Below, in pieces: positions 1 to 9,549 of a DNA stretch of 35,607 nt. The stretch comes from an uncultured Bacilli bacterium (GTDB taxonomy: Bacteria > Bacillota_I > Bacilli_A > RF39 > UBA660), in contig CASRZA010000006.1 in assembly GCA_949439935.1 (NCBI GenBank), forward strand, positions 1-35,607. Direction: 5' to 3'. How positions within the stretch are numbered: the first letter of the stretch is position 1; each line of letters starts with the position of its first letter. A program made the position numbers and the translations under genes. The notes below the pieces were generated by a model. It worked only from the letters and a program-made list of their open reading frames with translations. It was not told where the DNA came from and searched no databases.

Positions 1-215
1 CCTAAGTTCCACGTTCCTTCTATTTTCTCGATCGTCTCATCGTTGTCCCTAAACGTCAAAGCTAGAGTCCCACTTGTGATAATAATACTCTCCTCTTCAT
101 TTTCTCCTACTTGTGATACGAAGTATGCATATGTTAAAGATGTAGTAAACACAACTATAGATACACACAATACTATCAACGAAATTACACTTTTCTTACT
201 TTTTCTCTCTTCCAT
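1..215 (-). CDS. TasA/camelysin-like exported protein, C-terminus cut by window edge
   Basis: Only the first 71 codons are present; the gene runs off the left edge. The start is the ATG at 215-213, with AAAGGAAGG about 12 nt upstream. The protein begins with a basic stretch (MEERKSKKS), then a hydrophobic segment, then TYAYF, followed within about 15 residues by ITSGTLALTF. The AYF after the hydrophobic core followed by a GTLxL strand is the pattern of TasA/CalY (camelysin) family proteins, which are processed by SipW-type signal peptidases and form extracellular fibres or matrix. This rests on the N-terminus only; a SipW-like peptidase would be expected beyond the edge. Confidence 0.6.
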   Translation of the reverse strand, partial: MEERKSKKSVISLIVLCVSIVVFTTSLTYAYFVSQVGENEEESIIITSGTLALTFRDNDETIEKIEGTWNL

Positions 216-248
216 ACTTTTCTGCAACCTTCCTTTAATACTCAGTCT

Positions 249-275
249 ATCATAAGTGATCGACAAATCTTGTCG
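249..275 (-). promoter_or_regulatory. possible -10 box and CGACAA/TTGTCG dyad upstream of the TasA-like gene
   Basis: A perfect 6-bp inverted repeat, CGACAA-atc-TTGTCG (261-275), lies about 46 nt upstream of the start at 215. A TATGAT (254-249, minus strand) follows it at -10 distance, so a bound repressor would cover the -35 to -10 spacer. No good -35 hexamer is seen. An operator role is inference. Confidence 0.3.
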
Positions 276-400
276 AATTTTGGGAACAAATATTATTTCA
301 CGCAATACCCACTTTATGAGTATACCCTATGATAAAAGTATATAACTAAACGCTTACAATTGCAAGCACATCGCTAGCATTTCTAGTTAAACTTTAGCAA

Positions 401-436
401 TAAAAAGGCAGATTATCAAACTTAAGGATAATCTGC
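401..436 (-). terminator. intrinsic terminator after trigger factor gene
   Basis: A perfect 10-bp stem (GCAGATTATC, 408-417, with GATAATCTGC, 427-436) is followed on the minus strand by a T-rich run (TTTTTA). It lies 11 nt after the stop at 447. Confidence 0.85.
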
Positions 437-446
437 AATTTACTAA

Positions 447-1632
447 TTATTCACCTAATACTTCGATAGCTTTGTGGATAAGTAAGTCATATTTGACAAC
501 TTCCATGCCACCATACATTTCGATGATTTCTTCTTTTTCGACACCATATTTTTTCGCTTGTTCTTCTGCATGGTTCATAACTTCTTCATCTGTTGCGGTA
601 AGTTTTTCGTTTTCAACTACGGCATCCAAGAAATATCTAGACTTAATTCTCTTCAATGCTTCAGGTTTTGCTTGTTCTTTAAATGCGTCCATCGTAGTGC
701 CTGTAAATTCTAAGTAAGACTCCAATGGCACTCCTTGGCTCTCTAATCTATGACTCAGGTCGTGGATCATTCTGTGAACTTCTTCGTCGACGATTTCGTC
801 GTTAACTTCGACAGTCATCTTTTCGATTCCAGCTTCTATCAAAGAATCGATATATTTATTCTCAGCATCTTCAGTCTTATGTTCGAGAAGATGTTCTTCG
901 ATTTTCTTTTCTAGTTCAGCTTTAGTTTTGATATCGTCATATCCTAGATCCTTAAAGAACTCTCCATCTACTTCAGGTAAAATTCTAGCTTTAATTTCTT
1001 TTACGACGACTTTAAATACAGCATCTTTACCTTTTAAGTTCTCCACATAATCTTCTGGAAACTTAACTTTAACTTCGACTTCTTTGCCTCTCCAAAGGAT
1101 AATCCGTTCCTTCCCCTCCTTCGAATGCTTCCCCGTCGACGTAACCTTTAAAATCTATGACTGCTACGTCGCCCTTCTCTACTTTTCCAGTCTCTTTGAC
1201 GACCATTTCGGCAAATCTGCCTCTCATGCGTTCTAATTCTTCTTCGATTTCCTTTTTCGTGACTTTAGGAACTTCTTTTTTAACTCCTAATTTCTTATAT
1301 CCTGAGATTTTAACTTCTGGTTTAGTGATGACCGTAAATTCTAATTCTACGTGATCTTCATCGATATCTTTGACATCGACCTTAGGCTCACATACAGGAG
1401 TCAAATCTTTATCCTTTAAACCCTTTTCATAAGCAACAGGAAGTGCAGCATCGATAGAATCCATGTACAATGACTCGATTCCGAATTTCTTTATAAATCT
1501 GTCCTTGGGAGCTTTTCCTTTTCTAAATCCGTCGATAGTTACCTCAGAATTCTTCTTTTTAAAAGTGTCATCTAAAATTTTAGTCCATTCTGAACCTTCT
1601 AATTTTACTGATATAGTATGTACATTTTTCAT
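447..1632 (-). pseudogene. tig: trigger factor, broken by an internal deletion and frameshift in the PPIase domain
   Basis: Trigger factor is the ribosome-bound chaperone and prolyl isomerase. The 5' part carries the ribosome-binding domain with the signature GFRKGKAP and the start of the FKBP-type domain (VDGEAFEGGEGTDYPLE), then reads into a stop near 1069. The 3' part, in another frame, resumes at GKEVEVKVKFPEDY and covers the C-terminal chaperone domain to 447. Compared with the family, about 20-22 residues (the GSGxFIPGFEEQLIG stretch) are missing at the junction near 1085, so this is a deletion of roughly 60-66 nt that also shifts frame, not a simple one-base error. Start chosen at 1632 (MKNVHT), with GAAGGA 7 nt upstream; an earlier in-frame ATG at 1662 lies at or before the predicted transcription start. 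Real loss or assembly collapse cannot be told apart here. Confidence 0.85.
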
Positions 1633-1663
1633 AGTGTTTCCTTCTTTCGTTTTCATGTTCAAT

Positions 1664-1692
1664 ATTATATAACAATTATGCTTTTCTTACAA
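1664..1692 (-). promoter_or_regulatory. SigA-type promoter of tig
   Basis: TTGTAA (1692-1687), 17-nt spacer, TATAAT (1669-1664). Transcription would start near 1657, which supports the ATG at 1632 as the start. Confidence 0.6.
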
Positions 1693-1753
1693 GCCTTGTT
1701 GAATTTTTAACACGCTATTTATCCTAACATAATTAAATCTTTATTGCAAGTAT

Positions 1754-3613
1754 CTACTTAAAAATCTTATCTAACTTCTCTTTTATCTGTTCCCTATTGA
1801 AAGGTTTCGCAATATAATCGGTAAAACCCAAAGAGATGTATTTCTCTCGTGCTCCTGCAACAGCATCAGCAGTAAGCGCTAAAACAGGAGAATCAAAGTC
1901 TTCGATCTCATTTAATTTACTCATGGCCACTTCCCCATTCATATGTGGCATCATTATGTCCATCAAAATCAGATCATATTTTTTTCCACTCAAGACTTTA
2001 TCCAAACATTCCTGTCCATCGTAACATTCATCGATTTCAAAATTAAACGACGAAAGAGCTTTTCTCGCAACTTTGATATTCAAATTATTGTCGTCGACGA
2101 TCAATATTTTCTTGCTACTCAAATTTCTAGGCGTCAACTTGCCTCTTTTATTCAACAACTCTAAAGAGTTGATCATCTGAGTATTTGTGAGCGGTTCTGA
2201 GATCGCTCCTATTTTTTGAGGAAGATGAACCATGAAAATCGATCCCTTTCCAAATTGACTTTTGACGTTTATTTTACCGTTCATCATTTCGACTAACGAT
2301 TTAGTGATCGCAAGTCCCAACCCAGTTCCTTCGGTAGTCGTATTTTTCTCTATATCTAATCTTTCAAATCTCGAAAATAACTTTTGTATGTTTTCCGACT
2401 TAATACCTCTACCAGTATCTTCGCAAGAGATCATCAAAGTAGTAACATTCTTGTCGTAATTGTTTAGGCACCTGATATTTAAATTTATATGTCCTTCTTC
2501 TGTATATTTGATCGCATTTGTCAGAATATTATTGACGATACTCTTGACGTGAACTTTATCTCCTATCAACTCATAAGGAAGGTCCTCGGCAATATTCAAC
2601 TTAAATTCGATCGGCTTCCCACCTATTCTCGTCGAACTTACTTTGCACATCTTCGTTATTTCTTCTCTAAAATTATACGGTTCCTCTACGATTTCCATTT
2701 TATTAGATTCTATTTTATTGATGTCTAATATGTTTCCAACGATCTCCAAAAGAGTTTCTGAAGCATTCAAAATATCCTCAGTATCTTCGACAACTTCCTT
2801 AGGAACTCGATCTTTATAGGAGGAAATATCTTCAGATAATCCCACTATAGCATTTAAAGGAGTTCTTATCTCATGTGACATACTCGATAGGAAGTCCGAC
2901 TTCGCCCTGTTAGCCTTCTCAGCTTGGTTCTTAGCGAGAGTCATGATCTCTAACATCTTTAGATCTGGATTTTCCATCGTAAAATACATGATGACAGTTA
3001 TAAACGTCTCCATATAGGTCATAAGTAGCAACTCAGGATGATTGCCCTGTATGATGATCGCGACTGTCCCGATCAATATGAACAAAATAATAGGTAAATA
3101 TCTCCTATCCCTCAATTTTTTATAATTTTTTATCATGATAAAGATGATTAATAAAATATCTATGCCAGAAATTATATACGCAAAATCGACACTCAAACCC
3201 TTAGTATATCTCTGCGAAAAATTGCCGTTTACGACGAGTTCGAGAGGCAACATAAATAAAATGATCGTCTCTATTATCAAAAGAAATCTCAAAAAAACTT
3301 TCAAAGACGCATTCTTTTTTACATCCTTCGATGTCGAAATAGATTGAACATAGGACAAAAATAATCCTATCCACGTGATGAGATATGCCAAATAAGATTT
3401 ATATATGATATTACTCAAAAAAGCGTGTTCCTTATAGATTAAAGACGCGAAAGTACACAAAAGTTCGAGAACTAAACCTACAAAATTAGATAAAATTAGA
3501 AAAGAATATATTCTAGTCTCTTCGTTCTTTATATGTCCTCGAAGAAAAAACAAAATGATCGTCAAAAGACTAAACGGAATTGCACAGATCGGAAAAAATA
3601 TACCACTACCCAT
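1754..3613 (-). CDS. membrane-bound hybrid sensor histidine kinase with receiver domain
   Basis: 619 residues. Residues 1-215 form about seven hydrophobic helices, a membrane sensor of unknown ligand. The HisKA domain carries SSMSHEIRTPL with phospho-accepting His247. The ATPase domain has the N box (NNILTNAIKY, about 361-370), G1 (EDTGRGI), F box (FSRFERL) and G2 (GTGLGLAI). The C-terminal receiver (about 500-619) has DD at 507-508, phospho-acceptor Asp552, Thr581 and Lys603. All catalytic residues are present, so phosphotransfer from His247 to Asp552 is expected. There is no HPt domain and no output response regulator next to it, so the downstream target is not in this window. The ATG at 3613 has AAAGAGGTG about 6 nt upstream. 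It is transcribed alone, from a promoter overlapping the terminator of the preceding gene. Confidence 0.92.
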   Translation of the reverse strand: MGSGIFFPICAIPFSLLTIILFFLRGHIKNEETRIYSFLILSNFVGLVLELLCTFASLIYKEHAFLSNIIYKSYLAYLITWIGLFLSYVQSISTSKDVKKNASLKVFLRFLLIIETIILFMLPLELVVNGNFSQRYTKGLSVDFAYIISGIDILLIIFIMIKNYKKLRDRRYLPIILFILIGTVAIIIQGNHPELLLMTYMETFITVIMYFTMENPDLKMLEIMTLAKNQAEKANRAKSDFLSSMSHEIRTPLNAIVGLSEDISSYKDRVPKEVVEDTEDILNASETLLEIVGNILDINKIESNKMEIVEEPYNFREEITKMCKVSSTRIGGKPIEFKLNIAEDLPYELIGDKVHVKSIVNNILTNAIKYTEEGHINLNIRCLNNYDKNVTTLMISCEDTGRGIKSENIQKLFSRFERLDIEKNTTTEGTGLGLAITKSLVEMMNGKINVKSQFGKGSIFMVHLPQKIGAISEPLTNTQMINSLELLNKRGKLTPRNLSSKKILIVDDNNLNIKVARKALSSFNFEIDECYDGQECLDKVLSGKKYDLILMDIMMPHMNGEVAMSKLNEIEDFDSPVLALTADAVAGAREKYISLGFTDYIAKPFNREQIKEKLDKIFK

Positions 3614-3642
3614 CGAGACACCTCTTTACTATATACACTACA

Positions 3643-3670
3643 ATTATACCATAATAAAAAAAATACACAA
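3643..3670 (-). promoter_or_regulatory. promoter of the hybrid kinase gene
   Basis: Extended -10 TGGTATAAT (hexamer 3648-3643) with TTGTGT (3670-3665) 16 nt upstream. The -35 lies in the 3' arm of the terminator at 3655-3681 and the spacer is that terminator's T tract. Confidence 0.55.
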
Positions 3671-3681
3671 CAAATGTGCAT
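3655..3681 (-). terminator. intrinsic terminator after the acyl-CoA-synthetase-like gene
   Basis: A 7-bp stem (ATGCACA/TGTGTAT, one G-U pair) with a 5-nt loop is followed by eight Ts on the minus strand, starting 6 nt after the stop at 3687. Confidence 0.7.
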
Positions 3682-3686
3682 TTAAT

Positions 3687-5444
3687 TTATTGTAGAGATA
3701 GTCTTTTGGCTTTCTCTACCATATTTTTTGCTCTTTTCTCTAAAGTGAGATAATCGATCTTATCTGTACCTTGTCTACGCGGAAGTTCATCGACGACTTC
3801 TATATACGTAGGGATTTCTATCTCCCTTAGACGTTTACCTTCTTCGTTATTCTTTTTACACAATTCTAATATGTAATCTTTAATACTTTCAAGATCTACA
3901 TCCTTATATTTATCTGTTAAGACTACGAATAGCGTATTTACGAACAATTTCTTCTCATCTGGCGTTTCGACCACTGCACAATCTTTAACTGGCTCAAATT
4001 TACCTATAAAATTCTGTACAGGATCTGGATATACTTTATCTAAAGTATCCGTAATATAAAATCTAGAAGCTTTCGCAGTCGGAGTAAAGTATCCTTCTTC
4101 ATCGACAAAACCTAAAGTACCTGTTTTAAAATACGTTCTTCCATTACGTTCAAACTTAGCTTCTTTAGTCAACTCTTCTTCTTTGAAATACTCTTTAAAG
4201 ACGTGTTTACCCGATACGCACAGCATGCCTTCTTCGTGATACTTTTTCTCTTCATACGTTTCGGGATCTACTATCATGGCATCCGTCCCGACGAGGAGTC
4301 TTCCAGCAGTATCCGGTTTAGACTTGATTCCTACTGGATTAGTACCACATGATACTGTTTCTGCATTCCCAGATCCATTACCTATTTCGATATCTAGATT
4401 GTTGTGGCGAGCATAGAAGTCCTTCGCATCGTCATACATCTTGCGGGTGAAGAAATCGCCACCGGATATAAACTGTTTTTGGAAAGATAAATCTTCGCTT
4501 TCAGGGACATTTCTTTTTATAAGTTCCATGAGTGCAGGACTGCCGAATATGATCTCTGGATGTTTTCTCATATAATAAACGATTGTATCTGCACCGATAT
4601 CTGGTGCTAAAATAGCTTTTTTTCCACTCAAAAGCGACATCAACGTTGAAGTGGCGAATCCATAGGGATAAGCGAAAGGTACACAGACCAAAGAACTTTT
4701 AGCGTCGTTCTCTTTTATATTACTAGAGTTCTTCAAATAAGTTCCGGCTGCCAATATATTTTCATTAGTTAGAACGACTGCCTTAGATTTTCCGGTCGAA
4801 GAACCGCTCGTAAATAAAATCAATGCATTTTCTTTAGAACTGTGCCAACCTTCAAATTTACTAGTCTGATGGCTTGCAATGCTTCCTAAACTGTTAAAAT
4901 CGACCGTAGTACCGTCATATGTAAGACGATAATTTGCATTTAGGCTTCCAGCTAATTTATTTCTGCCGAGCGTAATGACATTTTGAACTTTAGTTCCTTT
5001 TTTGATAAACGAATTATATTCTTTTGAATGATTATAATTTACGTATACAGAGGACTCAAATAAATTGAGATAGTACTTTACTTCTGCATCTGTAGCAAAA
5101 TAGTTTAAGAACGTTGTCACAGCACCGATCCTATTACAAGCTAAAAACATCACTACTGCTTGATAATAATTAGGCATCGATATCGTAACGATTTCGCCCT
5201 TTCTTACACCTAATTCTTCAAGCGCCAACGACACGATCAAAGCATCGTCGAACATTTTTTGGTAAGTTGCCACCAAGTTTAAACAATCTATAGCTTCTCT
5301 ATCCATATAGAAAGCACTTAGCATCTTCATCGCATTAAAGATATTCATATCTGGAATTATAGGATACCGTTTAAATATAGAAAACCCATCGTTCTGTGGC
5401 CTGTCGGTAGAAAGATATCCCGTTTTAGTCTTATTCAAAATCAT
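3687..5444 (-). CDS. class I adenylate-forming enzyme (acyl-CoA synthetase-like) with altered A7 motif
   Basis: 585 residues from the ATG at 5444, chosen because GGGGGAAA lies just upstream; a longer reading from 5471 has no such site. The family activates a carboxylic acid to an acyl-adenylate and usually transfers it to CoA or a carrier. Visible motifs are the AMP-binding P-loop TSGSSTGKSKAVVLT (about 212-226), GNGSGNAE near 356-363, and the A10 motif PRRQGTDK with catalytic Lys562. The A7 motif, normally TGD with the Asp holding the ribose, reads TGT here (441-443), and the following GRxK-type hinge is replaced by TAKASRF. Substrate choice, and whether full thioester chemistry occurs, are unknown. 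It is monocistronic with its own promoter and terminator. Confidence 0.8.
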   Translation of the reverse strand: MILNKTKTGYLSTDRPQNDGFSIFKRYPIIPDMNIFNAMKMLSAFYMDREAIDCLNLVATYQKMFDDALIVSLALEELGVRKGEIVTISMPNYYQAVVMFLACNRIGAVTTFLNYFATDAEVKYYLNLFESSVYVNYNHSKEYNSFIKKGTKVQNVITLGRNKLAGSLNANYRLTYDGTTVDFNSLGSIASHQTSKFEGWHSSKENALILFTSGSSTGKSKAVVLTNENILAAGTYLKNSSNIKENDAKSSLVCVPFAYPYGFATSTLMSLLSGKKAILAPDIGADTIVYYMRKHPEIIFGSPALMELIKRNVPESEDLSFQKQFISGGDFFTRKMYDDAKDFYARHNNLDIEIGNGSGNAETVSCGTNPVGIKSKPDTAGRLLVGTDAMIVDPETYEEKKYHEEGMLCVSGKHVFKEYFKEEELTKEAKFERNGRTYFKTGTLGFVDEEGYFTPTAKASRFYITDTLDKVYPDPVQNFIGKFEPVKDCAVVETPDEKKLFVNTLFVVLTDKYKDVDLESIKDYILELCKKNNEEGKRLREIEIPTYIEVVDELPRRQGTDKIDYLTLEKRAKNMVEKAKRLSLQ

Positions 5445-5471
5445 AAAGTTTCCCCCATATAAGTAATACAC

Positions 5472-5500
5472 AGTTTATCATATTGTAACTAACATGTCAA
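5472..5500 (-). promoter_or_regulatory. SigA-type promoter of the acyl-CoA-synthetase-like gene
   Basis: Consensus TTGACA (5500-5495), 17-nt spacer, TAAACT (5477-5472) with an upstream TG (TGATAAACT), placing the start site about 20 nt before the RBS. Confidence 0.7.
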
Positions 5501-5664
5501 ATTTAAGAAAATTTCCTAGTTGCAGATCTATATTCTCTTTAAGCTACTACTCACATTCTGAAATTCTATCCTCATCCTTTAATAAAAACTTTGGCGATCT
5601 ATTTCATAATAAAACTCTCAACTAATCATTACTTAATAATAGAATAAATCGCTTTAAATCAGTT

Positions 5665-5689
5665 TAAAAAAACTGCTCATCCAAGCAGT
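5665..5689 (-). terminator. intrinsic terminator ending the dnaG-rpoD-trmK operon
   Basis: A 6-bp stem, ACTGCT/AGCAGT with a 6-nt loop, begins directly after the trmK stop codon and is followed by seven Ts. Confidence 0.85.
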
Positions 5690-6361
5690 CTAGTCTATTC
5701 CTTTTTTTAAATTCTCGATTATCTCTTCTAAATAAGTAATTTTCTTTCTAGTATCTTCTGAATGCGAAGCATAGTAAATTCGCTCATAACTTCTTAACAA
5801 TTTTTCAAAATATATCAAATTATCCGGATTTACTATCAATAGGGGTCCAAATTCTAATTCTTTATCTGTATAACTCACAGCTACACTGTCCCTACCTGCC
5901 AAAATATTGACATAAGTTTTCTTGCCGTCCTCGATGATTTCCTCTGCAAATATTCTAAAATTCTTACTTGCCAAAAATCTTCGAAGATCATTATGGTTAT
6001 TATTAGATTGCAAAACTAACTTAAATACGCGGTCTAAATTAGGGCTAGAAAGAATGTCGATGATGTTCTTAGACCCCATACCAGAGATTACTATCGTATC
6101 GACATCTATCTCGTTTATTTTTTCGATTCCATAACTGAGTATTGGAAAAATGTTGCTGCCAAGCTCGTATTTCTCGATATTCTCTTTACCATTTGCAAGA
6201 GCATTAGGGTTAACGTCTCCTACATATATTGTCCTTAAAGTTCCAGTTTGAACCAAATATATGTCTAAAATAGCATGGTCACATCCGACGTCCATAACTT
6301 TATCTTCTGAATGGATATACTTTACTAAACTGTTCAATCTTTCGCTTATTTTTATCATCAT
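5690..6361 (-). CDS. trmK: tRNA (adenine22-N1)-methyltransferase
   Basis: 223 residues, usual length for TrmK (YqfN). TrmK uses S-adenosylmethionine to methylate N1 of A22 in tRNA. The SAM-binding motif reads [15 protein letters not shown] near the N-terminus, followed by VGDVNPNAL and [13 protein letters not shown], then the substrate/catalytic segment [14 protein letters not shown]. The start overlaps the rpoD stop by 4 nt (ATGA), so translation is probably coupled; GGGTGAAGA precedes two adjacent ATGs. Position directly after rpoD matches B. subtilis, where yqfN follows sigA. Confidence 0.92.
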   Translation of the reverse strand: MMIKISERLNSLVKYIHSEDKVMDVGCDHAILDIYLVQTGTLRTIYVGDVNPNALANGKENIEKYELGSNIFPILSYGIEKINEIDVDTIVISGMGSKNIIDILSSPNLDRVFKLVLQSNNNHNDLRRFLASKNFRIFAEEIIEDGKKTYVNILAGRDSVAVSYTDKELEFGPLLIVNPDNLIYFEKLLRSYERIYYASHSEDTRKKITYLEEIIENLKKGID

Positions 6362-7458
6362 TCTTCACCCAAGAAATCTTTCAACTTTTTAGCGCGCGAA
6401 GGATGTCGAAGCTTGCGTAGAGCTTTTGCTTCGATCTGTCTTATACGCTCTCTCGTAACGTTAAATCTCTTTCCGACTTCCTCTAGGGTATAACAAGTAC
6501 CATCCAAGAGTCCGAATCTGAGTTCGAGAACTTCTTGTTCTCTCTTTTGTAAAGTTTTCAGTACGTCTTTTATCTGCTCTTTCAAAATCTCATTCGTCGC
6601 ATATTCTTCTGGACTCAAGTTCGATTTATCCGGAACGAAATCACCAAAGTGCGAATCTTCTTCTTCACCGATCGGCGTATCTAAACTTACAGGGTCTTGA
6701 CTTATCTTCATGACTTCACGAACTTTTTCGACTGAGATCCCCATCTTTTTAGCTAACTCGTCCTCACTCGGTTCACGATTTAACTCTAAAGTCATCTGTC
6801 TTTGGATCCTAGCCATCTTATTTATAGTTTCTACCATGTGCACAGGAACTCTTATCGTACGAGCTTGATCGGCAAGTGCCCTCGTGATCGCCTGTCTTAT
6901 CCACCAAGTTGCATATGTGCTGAATTTAAATCCTTTATCGTAGTCGAATTTTTCTACCGCCTTCATGAGACCTATGTTTCCTTCTTGTATCAAATCCAAG
7001 AACAATAATCCTCTTCCGACATATCTCTTCGCGATCGAAACTACGAGTCGCAGATTGGATTCTGCTAAAATCTTCTTAGCTTCCTCGTCTTCCTTTGAAA
7101 CCCTTACACTTAACTCCATCTCTTCCTGTGGAGAAAGCAAACTGATCCGACCTATTTCCTTCAAGTACATTCTTACTGGATCGTTGATATTTATATCCTT
7201 GGTAATATCTTCGTCGGATAAGATCACGACTTCCTCTTCTTTTATGGAAGGGCCTCCACTCTTATCTCCCTCATCTGCACTCGACACTACTGCAATGTTG
7301 TTTTCGACGAGAGTATTGTACAAATTATCTAACGAATCGTTATCTATTTCCAAACCCTTCAAGGCATCCGCAAGCTGTTCGAAAGTTATGATTCCCTCTT
7401 TTTTACCTAACTTGACTAAATCGTCTATACGTTCCTCTAATGTTTTAATCTCTACCAT
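6358..7458 (-). CDS. rpoD: RNA polymerase primary sigma factor SigA
   Basis: 366 residues, typical for Firmicutes SigA. Region 1.1 covers about 1-58. After an acidic linker, region 1.2 begins at [11 protein letters not shown] (93-103). Region 2 contains [17 protein letters not shown] (about 135-151) and the -10-recognising stretch [20 protein letters not shown] (181-200). Region 3 follows, and region 4.2 carries the helix-turn-helix [20 protein letters not shown] (334-353) that reads the -35. All key residues are present. The start lies inside the 3' end of dnaG (14-nt overlap), with AAAGGATG about 10 nt upstream. It matches the many TTGACA/TATAAT-like promoters elsewhere in the window. Confidence 0.98.
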   Translation of the reverse strand: MVEIKTLEERIDDLVKLGKKEGIITFEQLADALKGLEIDNDSLDNLYNTLVENNIAVVSSADEGDKSGGPSIKEEEVVILSDEDITKDININDPVRMYLKEIGRISLLSPQEEMELSVRVSKEDEEAKKILAESNLRLVVSIAKRYVGRGLLFLDLIQEGNIGLMKAVEKFDYDKGFKFSTYATWWIRQAITRALADQARTIRVPVHMVETINKMARIQRQMTLELNREPSEDELAKKMGISVEKVREVMKISQDPVSLDTPIGEEEDSHFGDFVPDKSNLSPEEYATNEILKEQIKDVLKTLQKREQEVLELRFGLLDGTCYTLEEVGKRFNVTRERIRQIEAKALRKLRHPSRAKKLKDFLGEE

Positions 7459-9211
7459 TTTTCACACATCCTTTTTTTATCTCTATTATTTCTTCTAGTA
7501 GTCTTTTTTTTCTGTTGACATCTAACTCTGTGCTTATCTCTTTTTTCAATTCTTGTATTTTTTCTTTATCTAGTATTTCCTTTAAAACGAGAATGACACT
7601 CTCCATCTCTTCCGGTTTAAATTCGCTTATCGAAATATCTCGGATCACTTCCTTTACGACCTCGTTCACGGCAGGATAATCCTCCGTGAAAGTAAGATAA
7701 TCGGCAAAGTCGATTTCCCGGTTCAACTCGAAGTAGTATATCAAATTATTTGACACAAGTCTATATTTACATTTTGGCAAATCTAACTGATAATGTAAAA
7801 ACATCCTCATACAGTCCGAATCGTTCATCATATAATACAACATCGTCTTAAATGCTTTAGTAAATTTATTATTGTTTTTTTCGATTTTTGTCGTATTCTC
7901 TGGAGTACTTTCCTCAACTTTAACCTCGGTGACGAGTTCCTTATTTTTAACTCGGCTCCTTAACAGATCCTTGTCCAGATGAAACTCTTCTGCAAGTTTA
8001 TTTATAGTGACGTCGATGAGCAGTTCGTCGGGAGATTCACTTATAAACTTTATCATGTCGTTAATATATGCAGTAAGTTCAGTAGGATTTTTAAGATTCT
8101 TATTTTTTTTCAAAGTTATTTCCATAAATTCTGGAAAACTTAAAGGATTTCTGAGGTTGTCCCTAAACGCTTCTACACCGTATGCGAGGATATACTCGTC
8201 TGGATCTTTCTTTCCAGTCAACCTTACCACGCCTATATCCACGTTTTCTTTCATCAGAGCTTGACCGCAATTCATGGTGGCGATCTCCCCAGCCGCATCG
8301 TTATCCATGACGATTATTACCTTTACAGAGAGTTTCTTTAAAAGTCCTATCTGTTCTTTTGTAAGCACCGTTCCCATCGTCGCGACGACGTTCTTTATGC
8401 CGACGCTGTAGATCCTTATCGCATCCATATTACCTTCACACACTACGATAAATTTCTCTTGACGTGCCGCGGGAGCAGCCAAATGATAATTATAAAGATT
8501 TTCGCCCTTCTTAAAGATGACAGTCTCCCGAGTATTCATATACTTCGCTTGGTCTTCTCCGTGATAAATTCGGGCTGTGTAGCCGTTTACCTTTCCCGTA
8601 GGACTTTTGAGAGGAAACATTATCCTGTTTCTAAAGAGATCGTAAGTTCCATTATTTCCTTCGCCTATCAGACCTAGAGCATCCATGTCGGCCTTACTGA
8701 TATTTTTACTCGACAAAAGTTTGTATAACATATCTGGAATCGGAAGCGACAATCCTATGCTAAAGTCCTTTATTATATCGTCGTTTAGCCCTCTTTCGTG
8801 CAGATACTCTCTAGCCTCATTACCTTGGGCAGTCCTCAAATTATTTTGATACAGCAAAGTTGCTAGATTCATTATATCGTAATACTTTTTATTCTTTACA
8901 TCTTCCTTGCTTTCTCTTACTGTAAAAGTTTCACCGATTCGATCGGCGACGATCTTTACAGCCTCTAAAAAGGATACTCCTAAAAAGTTTTCTACGAAAG
9001 TAAAGACGTTCCCCGTCGCATTACACACGAAACATTTATACATCTGTTTATCTGGGCTTACACTCATCGATGGACTGTGGTCGTCGTGAAATGGACAAAC
9101 TCCGAAATAGTTTTTACCCTTATGTTCGAGTTGAACATATGAACTTATAATTTCTACTATGTCTGCACGAGTCTGAATGCGTCTAAAATCGTTCGTCGGT
9201 CTTTCGTCCAT
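7445..9211 (-). CDS. dnaG: DNA primase
   Basis: 588 residues from the ATG at 9211. A longer reading would begin at a GTG (9220), but that GTG is part of the ribosome binding site AGGGTG, so the ATG is preferred. The N-terminal CHC2 zinc finger has Cys39, His42, Cys60 and Cys63. The TOPRIM catalytic core has [12 protein letters not shown] (Glu259) and the metal-binding DND (303-305). The divergent C-terminal domain would bind the replicative helicase. The enzyme makes RNA primers at the replication fork. It leads the operon dnaG-rpoD-trmK, the Firmicutes form of the macromolecular synthesis operon. No clear promoter hexamers were found upstream; a TTGACG near 9301 has no good -10 partner. Confidence 0.97.
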   Translation of the reverse strand: MDERPTNDFRRIQTRADIVEIISSYVQLEHKGKNYFGVCPFHDDHSPSMSVSPDKQMYKCFVCNATGNVFTFVENFLGVSFLEAVKIVADRIGETFTVRESKEDVKNKKYYDIMNLATLLYQNNLRTAQGNEAREYLHERGLNDDIIKDFSIGLSLPIPDMLYKLLSSKNISKADMDALGLIGEGNNGTYDLFRNRIMFPLKSPTGKVNGYTARIYHGEDQAKYMNTRETVIFKKGENLYNYHLAAPAARQEKFIVVCEGNMDAIRIYSVGIKNVVATMGTVLTKEQIGLLKKLSVKVIIVMDNDAAGEIATMNCGQALMKENVDIGVVRLTGKKDPDEYILAYGVEAFRDNLRNPLSFPEFMEITLKKNKNLKNPTELTAYINDMIKFISESPDELLIDVTINKLAEEFHLDKDLLRSRVKNKELVTEVKVEESTPENTTKIEKNNNKFTKAFKTMLYYMMNDSDCMRMFLHYQLDLPKCKYRLVSNNLIYYFELNREIDFADYLTFTEDYPAVNEVVKEVIRDISISEFKPEEMESVILVLKEILDKEKIQELKKEISTELDVNRKKRLLEEIIEIKKGCVKNGRD

Positions 9212-9282
9212 ATAAATCACCCTCTACTATTTATTATTCCGGAAAGTTGCGATTTTTCTCATAAAAAAATGAAAAAAATTGC

Positions 9283-9298
9283 AAAAATTGCAATTTTT
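9283..9298. repeat. perfect 16-bp AT-rich palindrome between divergent genes
   Basis: AAAAATTGCAATTTTT is a perfect palindrome in the 140-bp divergent intergenic region between dnaG and the small (+)-strand gene, with extra TTGCAA-like half-sites beside it. It could be an operator or simply AT-rich symmetry. Confidence 0.4.
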
Positions 9299-9351
9299 CG
9301 TCAAATTTAACCATTTTTTTAATATTTCATACGATATGATAGGTGATTTAT

Positions 9352-9549
9352 ATGTGTAACAACCATAACGGATTCAATAACTTTTTCGGAGGATTCTTTT
9401 GGTTTCTATTCGCCATCGTCATTTCGATAATGATCTTTTGGCAAACTCTTTTAGTGCTAATTTTCCCCATACGTTTTAATGTCTTCATCTTGTTGATCGA
9501 ACTTCTATTGTTATTCTGTATCATCTACAGAATAGTATGGCCTCACTAA
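9352..9549 (+). CDS. small two-helix membrane protein
   Basis: 65 residues from the ATG at 9352, with AGGTGAT 5 nt upstream; an in-frame GTG at 9343 belongs to that site. The N-terminus is rich in Asn, Gly and Phe (MCNNHNGFNNFFGGFF), followed by two hydrophobic helices separated by FPIRFN. It is divergent from dnaG and convergent with the YsxE-like gene, whose last 39 bases it overlaps. I do not recognise a family; small membrane proteins of this sort are common among sporulation genes, but that is only suggestive. The good RBS and hydrophobic pattern support a real gene. Confidence 0.55.
   Translation: MCNNHNGFNNFFGGFFWFLFAIVISIMIFWQTLLVLIFPIRFNVFILLIELLLLFCIIYRIVWPH

Noticed and set aside
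43-255. Plus-strand ORF at the left edge
   Set aside because: It is the shadow of the TasA-like gene on the minus strand, which has an RBS and a clear signal-peptide pattern.
1060-1100. Programmed frameshift in trigger factor
   Set aside because: No slippery heptamer with a following structure is seen, and about 20 conserved residues are absent, which a frameshift alone does not explain.
6965-7498. 177-codon plus-strand ORF
   Set aside because: It lies entirely antisense to rpoD and the dnaG end, has serine-rich shadow composition and no RBS.
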